A stretch of 64,000 bases of DNA from Spironucleus salmonicida (Eukaryota; Fornicata; Diplomonadida; Hexamitidae), in NCBI GenBank assembly GCA_000497125.2, contig CM035319.1, positions 1,480,001 through 1,544,000 of the forward strand. The letters run 5' to 3'. Shown in pieces: positions 60,441 to 64,000 of the stretch. The notes under the pieces were generated by a model that searched no databases, had not been told where the DNA came from, and saw nothing but the letters and a program-made list of their open reading frames with translations. The position numbers were made by a program, and so were the translations under genes. The first letter of the stretch is position 1; every line of letters begins with the position of its first letter.

Positions 60441-61292
60441 ATGACATGTGATGATGAGAAGATTACTTAATCATGTTATTAAAATGGTAGTATTTATCTT
60501 CTAATATCTTTAATAGAAATGACATCATATATGTTCCTATTAATATTAACAGTATTCAGAATATTCAAAAAATCACCAGCATATATTTACTTTATATGTG
60601 TATATGCAGTTCTTCGATTTGTAAATTGGCTATTTGAGTTTATTAATAAATACTTTTTACTTCCAGACTTTATTAAACACTAGTTATACATTTTACCTTT
60701 GTTTCTTATTTTGATTATATTTTAAAATTTATTACATTAGTGGATTCAATACCTAACTACATATGAAAGAATCATAAAAATAACTCTCCAAATAACATTG
60801 CTACTTAGTATTATATTGTATATCACTAGTACTATTCTTTATCTTATAAATCACTATTATATTAGTAAGGATCAATATAAATTTTTAGTCGTTGGATATA
60901 CGGGTGTATTTTTTGGGTTACTCTATATTATTGTTGCCATAGTTAATATTTTTATATGGCATAAAATTAGATATCTCCATTTACTAGATATCGAAATATA
61001 TGGCGATGTGAAAATAATAATAAAATTTCTTGCTATTTCAACATTTTCCTTTTTGATCTATTCTGGTTTAATCTTAAGTGAAGGGATATATTAAATAGTA
61101 TCAAGATAGTTTGTATTTCTATGTTGTAATAATGGTAGAACATATACTACATATGAAGGTATAGAATTTTTATTTTTTACATCCTAAATTTTCCCTGTGT
61201 TTACAATGGTTATAGTTAGTATTATAAATTTTATTAAATCATAAAGAAATCCTCCATTTCTAAGATTACCAGGAGACTAAATAAATGAGTGA
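60441..61292 (+). CDS. seven-TM protein, TOM1/GPR-like topology (283 aa)
   Basis: Seven hydrophobic segments can be counted: IYLLISLIEMTSYMFLLIL, AYIYFICVYAVLRFVNWLF, LYILPLFLILIIFQNLLH, ITLQITLLLSIILYITS, YTGVFFGLLYIIVAIVNIF, FLAISTFSFLIYSGLIL and FTSQIFPVFTMVIVSII. Loops are short. The N-terminus has no signal peptide (MTCDDEKITQSCYQNGS). THH1/TOM1/TOM3 and GPR137-like families have this topology, but no motif confirms membership. It may be a receptor or transporter accessory. Stop GAGTGAAT, 10 bp from the ARF gene stop. Confidence 0.87.
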
Positions 61293-61302
61293 ATATGTAC
61301 GA

Positions 61303-61860
<558 letters not shown>

Positions 61861-61972
61861 TTATATTTTACGAAGTGGTAGAGGATTATTTAATACTATA
61901 TAATAATATAATTTAGAAAGATTTCTGTTTAGGAGATTCGAGTTACTTTATAGGTATAATATAATTATTAAT

Positions 61973-63886
61973 ATGATTAACATAAAAATTGAAATGACTA
62001 CAAATCTTAAAAGTTTAAGATTTTTTCCATCTAATTAAGTAATTTAGTAGACATTTGGTCTTGATATTTCTTTATTCAACCAATAAATGTTTTATCTTAT
62101 TCTATTGTCTATAGGATTTTATATGATGATACTAGCAATCCCAGTATTATATGCCTACTAAGATATACATAATAATGAGCTAAATACATTAACTATGTCA
62201 CTGCAAAGTTCACTTTTACGTGGATGCCTGTATTATTTTGGTTTGTTGTCTCTCACATTTTCTGCTGGATTCTTTAGCAGTCTAAGAAAAGCATAGAAGC
62301 ATAATAATAAAAGAGTAGATTTACTGATTATGAATATACCTTAAAATACCAGCGAAGATTAAATTATTAAATCAGTTGAACATATCTCAGGCAATTACAC
62401 TATTAAAACTATATTGAAGATTGTAAACCCTAAAAGCTATAATTTATAAGAAGATCTTTATTTAAGAGAGAAAGAATTTTATGACAGAATAAAATAAGAT
62501 GGAGCTAATAAAATGAAAGAATAACAAGGAAAATTTTGGAAAAAAATGAAATTAACGAAATTTGTTTAATATTTTGGATTTTATAGAGACTATGATTACT
62601 ATAAGTCGTAAATAACATAACTTAATCTTAAAATTAAAATCAGTGCCTTAGATTAGTTAGAAGAAGAGGATGCTGCAATCGTAACATTCAAAGAATTTAA
62701 TCCAGCACAAAAAATTTTAAAGAAATCTAAAGGTATTTTTGGATTTAAAATATAAAGCTCTCGAGTGCGTGTTTTATTTGCTCCTCACCCTAATGATATT
62801 ATTTATGCAAATTTGGGTGTTAACAATAAAGTACGATTTGGAAAATAAGTGCTTACTTTTTTAATTGTTATTATTATTTCATTTGTTAATTTTCTAATTT
62901 TATGCTGGATGCGTTAATTAGAAAGAAATCTACAAGATAAATAACTATCTTTTGCTGGTGGATACTTTGTATATATTGGAATATTTGTTGTAATGATGCT
63001 TTTAGATTTAATTTTCAGACCAGTATTGTATTGGGCTAATTATTTTGAATAACACGTTAGCTATGGAGAAAAGGAGAGATCCTGGATGGTTAGATTATTT
63101 ATTTACTCTTTACTCAATAAATTAAGCATGATATTTTCAAGAAATTTTGTAGCGTTGCTAAATCTAAAAAATAAAGGCTCTGATTACCTGAAGGGTTTGG
63201 CATAAGTATTTTAATATACAACTATTTGGAGAAGAGGATCGGACACAGGTGGGTCAGATTTAATCTCATTTATGTGGGTTTGTATCATTATGTATCCTAT
63301 TTTAGAATTTTTAGCTCCGATACTATACAAATTATGCTAGTACTCAGCGGCAACTACATAATATGACAAAGAAATCGCCAGGAATGGCACAGATATTAGG
63401 TTTACATCTGTATGGACATCGGTCTTAGTTGTATTTTGTACCGTATTTAGTTTTGCTTCTGTATAACCAGAAATAATTTTAATGTTTGCTTTATTTTGCT
63501 GTATATATGGAGTTAGCCTCAAGGTAATATAAAGATATCTATGCAAACGTCCTTTTTAAATAAATGGTGTGGCTCAAACATCTGAAATCGTTATTATATT
63601 TTCTATTTTAATAGCAGTTTTCTTCTTATCAATTACATATGATAACTGGGCAGTATGGTTTGCTTGTGGAATAATATTCGTTATTTTCACTTATATTGGA
63701 AGTTTATTTATATTTTAATCTGTTATTATTCCATATGTTAATAGTACTGAAGCTTTTTTGGAAGAAGAAAGTAAATTGTATTAATTACCTAAACCATTTT
63801 ACAGTATTTTGGAAAAATAATAAATAGAAAGTGCATCTGATCCATATTATACTACTCCGAGAAATCTTTAGTCTTCCTTTATTTGA
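61973..63886 (+). CDS. OSCA/TMEM63 (DUF221) family mechanosensitive channel (637 aa)
   Basis: OSCA/TMEM63 proteins are tension- or osmosensitive cation channels. The sequence has early TM segments (FYLILLSIGFYMMILAIPVL), a cytosolic domain with AAIVTFKEFNPAQ (family AFVTFKxRxxA) and RVRVLFAPHPNDIIYANLG (family AxxPxDVxWxNL), then a TM bundle (VLTFLIVIIISFVNFLILC, ISFMWVCIIMYPILEFL-like, TSVWTSVLVVFCTVFSFAS, SEIVIIFSILIAVFFLSITY). At 637 residues it is shorter than most (700-800). The C-terminal tail is short and polar. The stop is followed by AGTGAC. Confidence 0.85.
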
Positions 63887-63921
63887 GTGACATTATAATA
63901 AGCTAATATTAATAAATAAAT

Positions 63922-64000
63922 TCAAAGCTCACCAATATCTTCAAAACTGTCTTCAAATATATCTAGATTTTAAGATTTTATCTCTTACAATTTTTCCTAA
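63922..64000 (-). CDS. 3' end of a gene running out of the window (partial)
   Basis: Codons from 63999 to the TGA at 63924-63922 read QEKLQEIKSQNLDIF and end EDSFEDIGEL. Only the C-terminus is visible. Acidic amphipathic helix; converges with the OSCA/TMEM63 gene, 35 bp between stops. Confidence 0.6.

Overview
The window reads as nuclear DNA of a protist in which TAA and TAG encode glutamine and TGA is the only stop. Read with the standard code almost every gene is shattered; with TGA as sole stop, about 48 clean frames appear. Invariant active-site glutamines of an ARF GTPase (DIGGQ, NKQD) and of a cyclic-nucleotide phosphodiesterase are written TAA or TAG. The DNA is very AT-rich, I saw no convincing intron, 5' flanks are short AT-only runs, and the content is that of a flagellated eukaryote (dynein LC8, tubulin-type carboxypeptidase, many coiled coils, a Giardia-21.1-like ankyrin protein). 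A hexamitid diplomonad (Spironucleus, Hexamita or Trepomonas type) fits best; an oxymonad is possible; a ciliate is less likely because introns are missing. The assignment is inference. No tRNA, rRNA, CRISPR or intact mobile element was seen.

Layout. 0-2.45 kb: AT-rich DNA without a gene. 2.4-15 kb: ankyrin/coiled-coil protein, acyl-anchored EF-hand protein (weak CHAT-protease resemblance), propeller-like protein and a 1,083-residue unknown. 15-20.7 kb: compact cluster with RER1, a MYND-finger protein, a thioredoxin-like protein and an NAD-dependent epimerase. 20.8-22.7 kb: a HECT ubiquitin ligase with membrane segments. 22.7-24.2 kb: gene desert. 24.2-35.2 kb: SNF1-like kinase, a C2-like gene broken by an in-frame TGA, and a 1,624-residue inositol-pyrophosphate kinase (PPIP5K/VIP1) with two phosphatase domains in tandem. 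35.2-36.3 kb: desert. 36.3-50.5 kb: dense alternating genes with two paralogous SH3/coiled-coil proteins, dynein LC8, ALG14, bystin, an LRR protein and a probable cytoskeletal protein. 50.6-64 kb: SAC1 phosphatase, CCP-type carboxypeptidase, a multi-TM (about 7) phosphodiesterase facing a separate 7-TM protein, an ARF-like GTPase, an OSCA/TMEM63 channel and the tail of a last gene.

Gene organisation. Strands alternate often. Convergent genes are extremely close: of 17 pairs, 12 have stops separated by 35 bp or less and one pair overlaps. About a third of the genes end in AG-TGA, so the stop may lie inside an AGTGA(A/T) 3'-processing signal like the AGTRAAY signal of Giardia. Divergent genes share 60-170 bp AT-only promoters. 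A few GC-rich patches (about 15.0-15.2, 17-18.1, 19.0-19.7, 22-22.7 and 38.55-39.6 kb) cross gene borders.

Functional themes: inositol phosphate and phosphoinositide signalling (PPIP5K, SAC1, C2), cyclic nucleotide and Ca2+ signalling (7TM-PDE, EF-hand), ER/Golgi traffic and N-glycosylation (RER1, ARF, ALG14), and flagellar cytoskeleton. All translations were done by eye. Start and stop coordinates were checked for divisibility by three, but no database search was possible.
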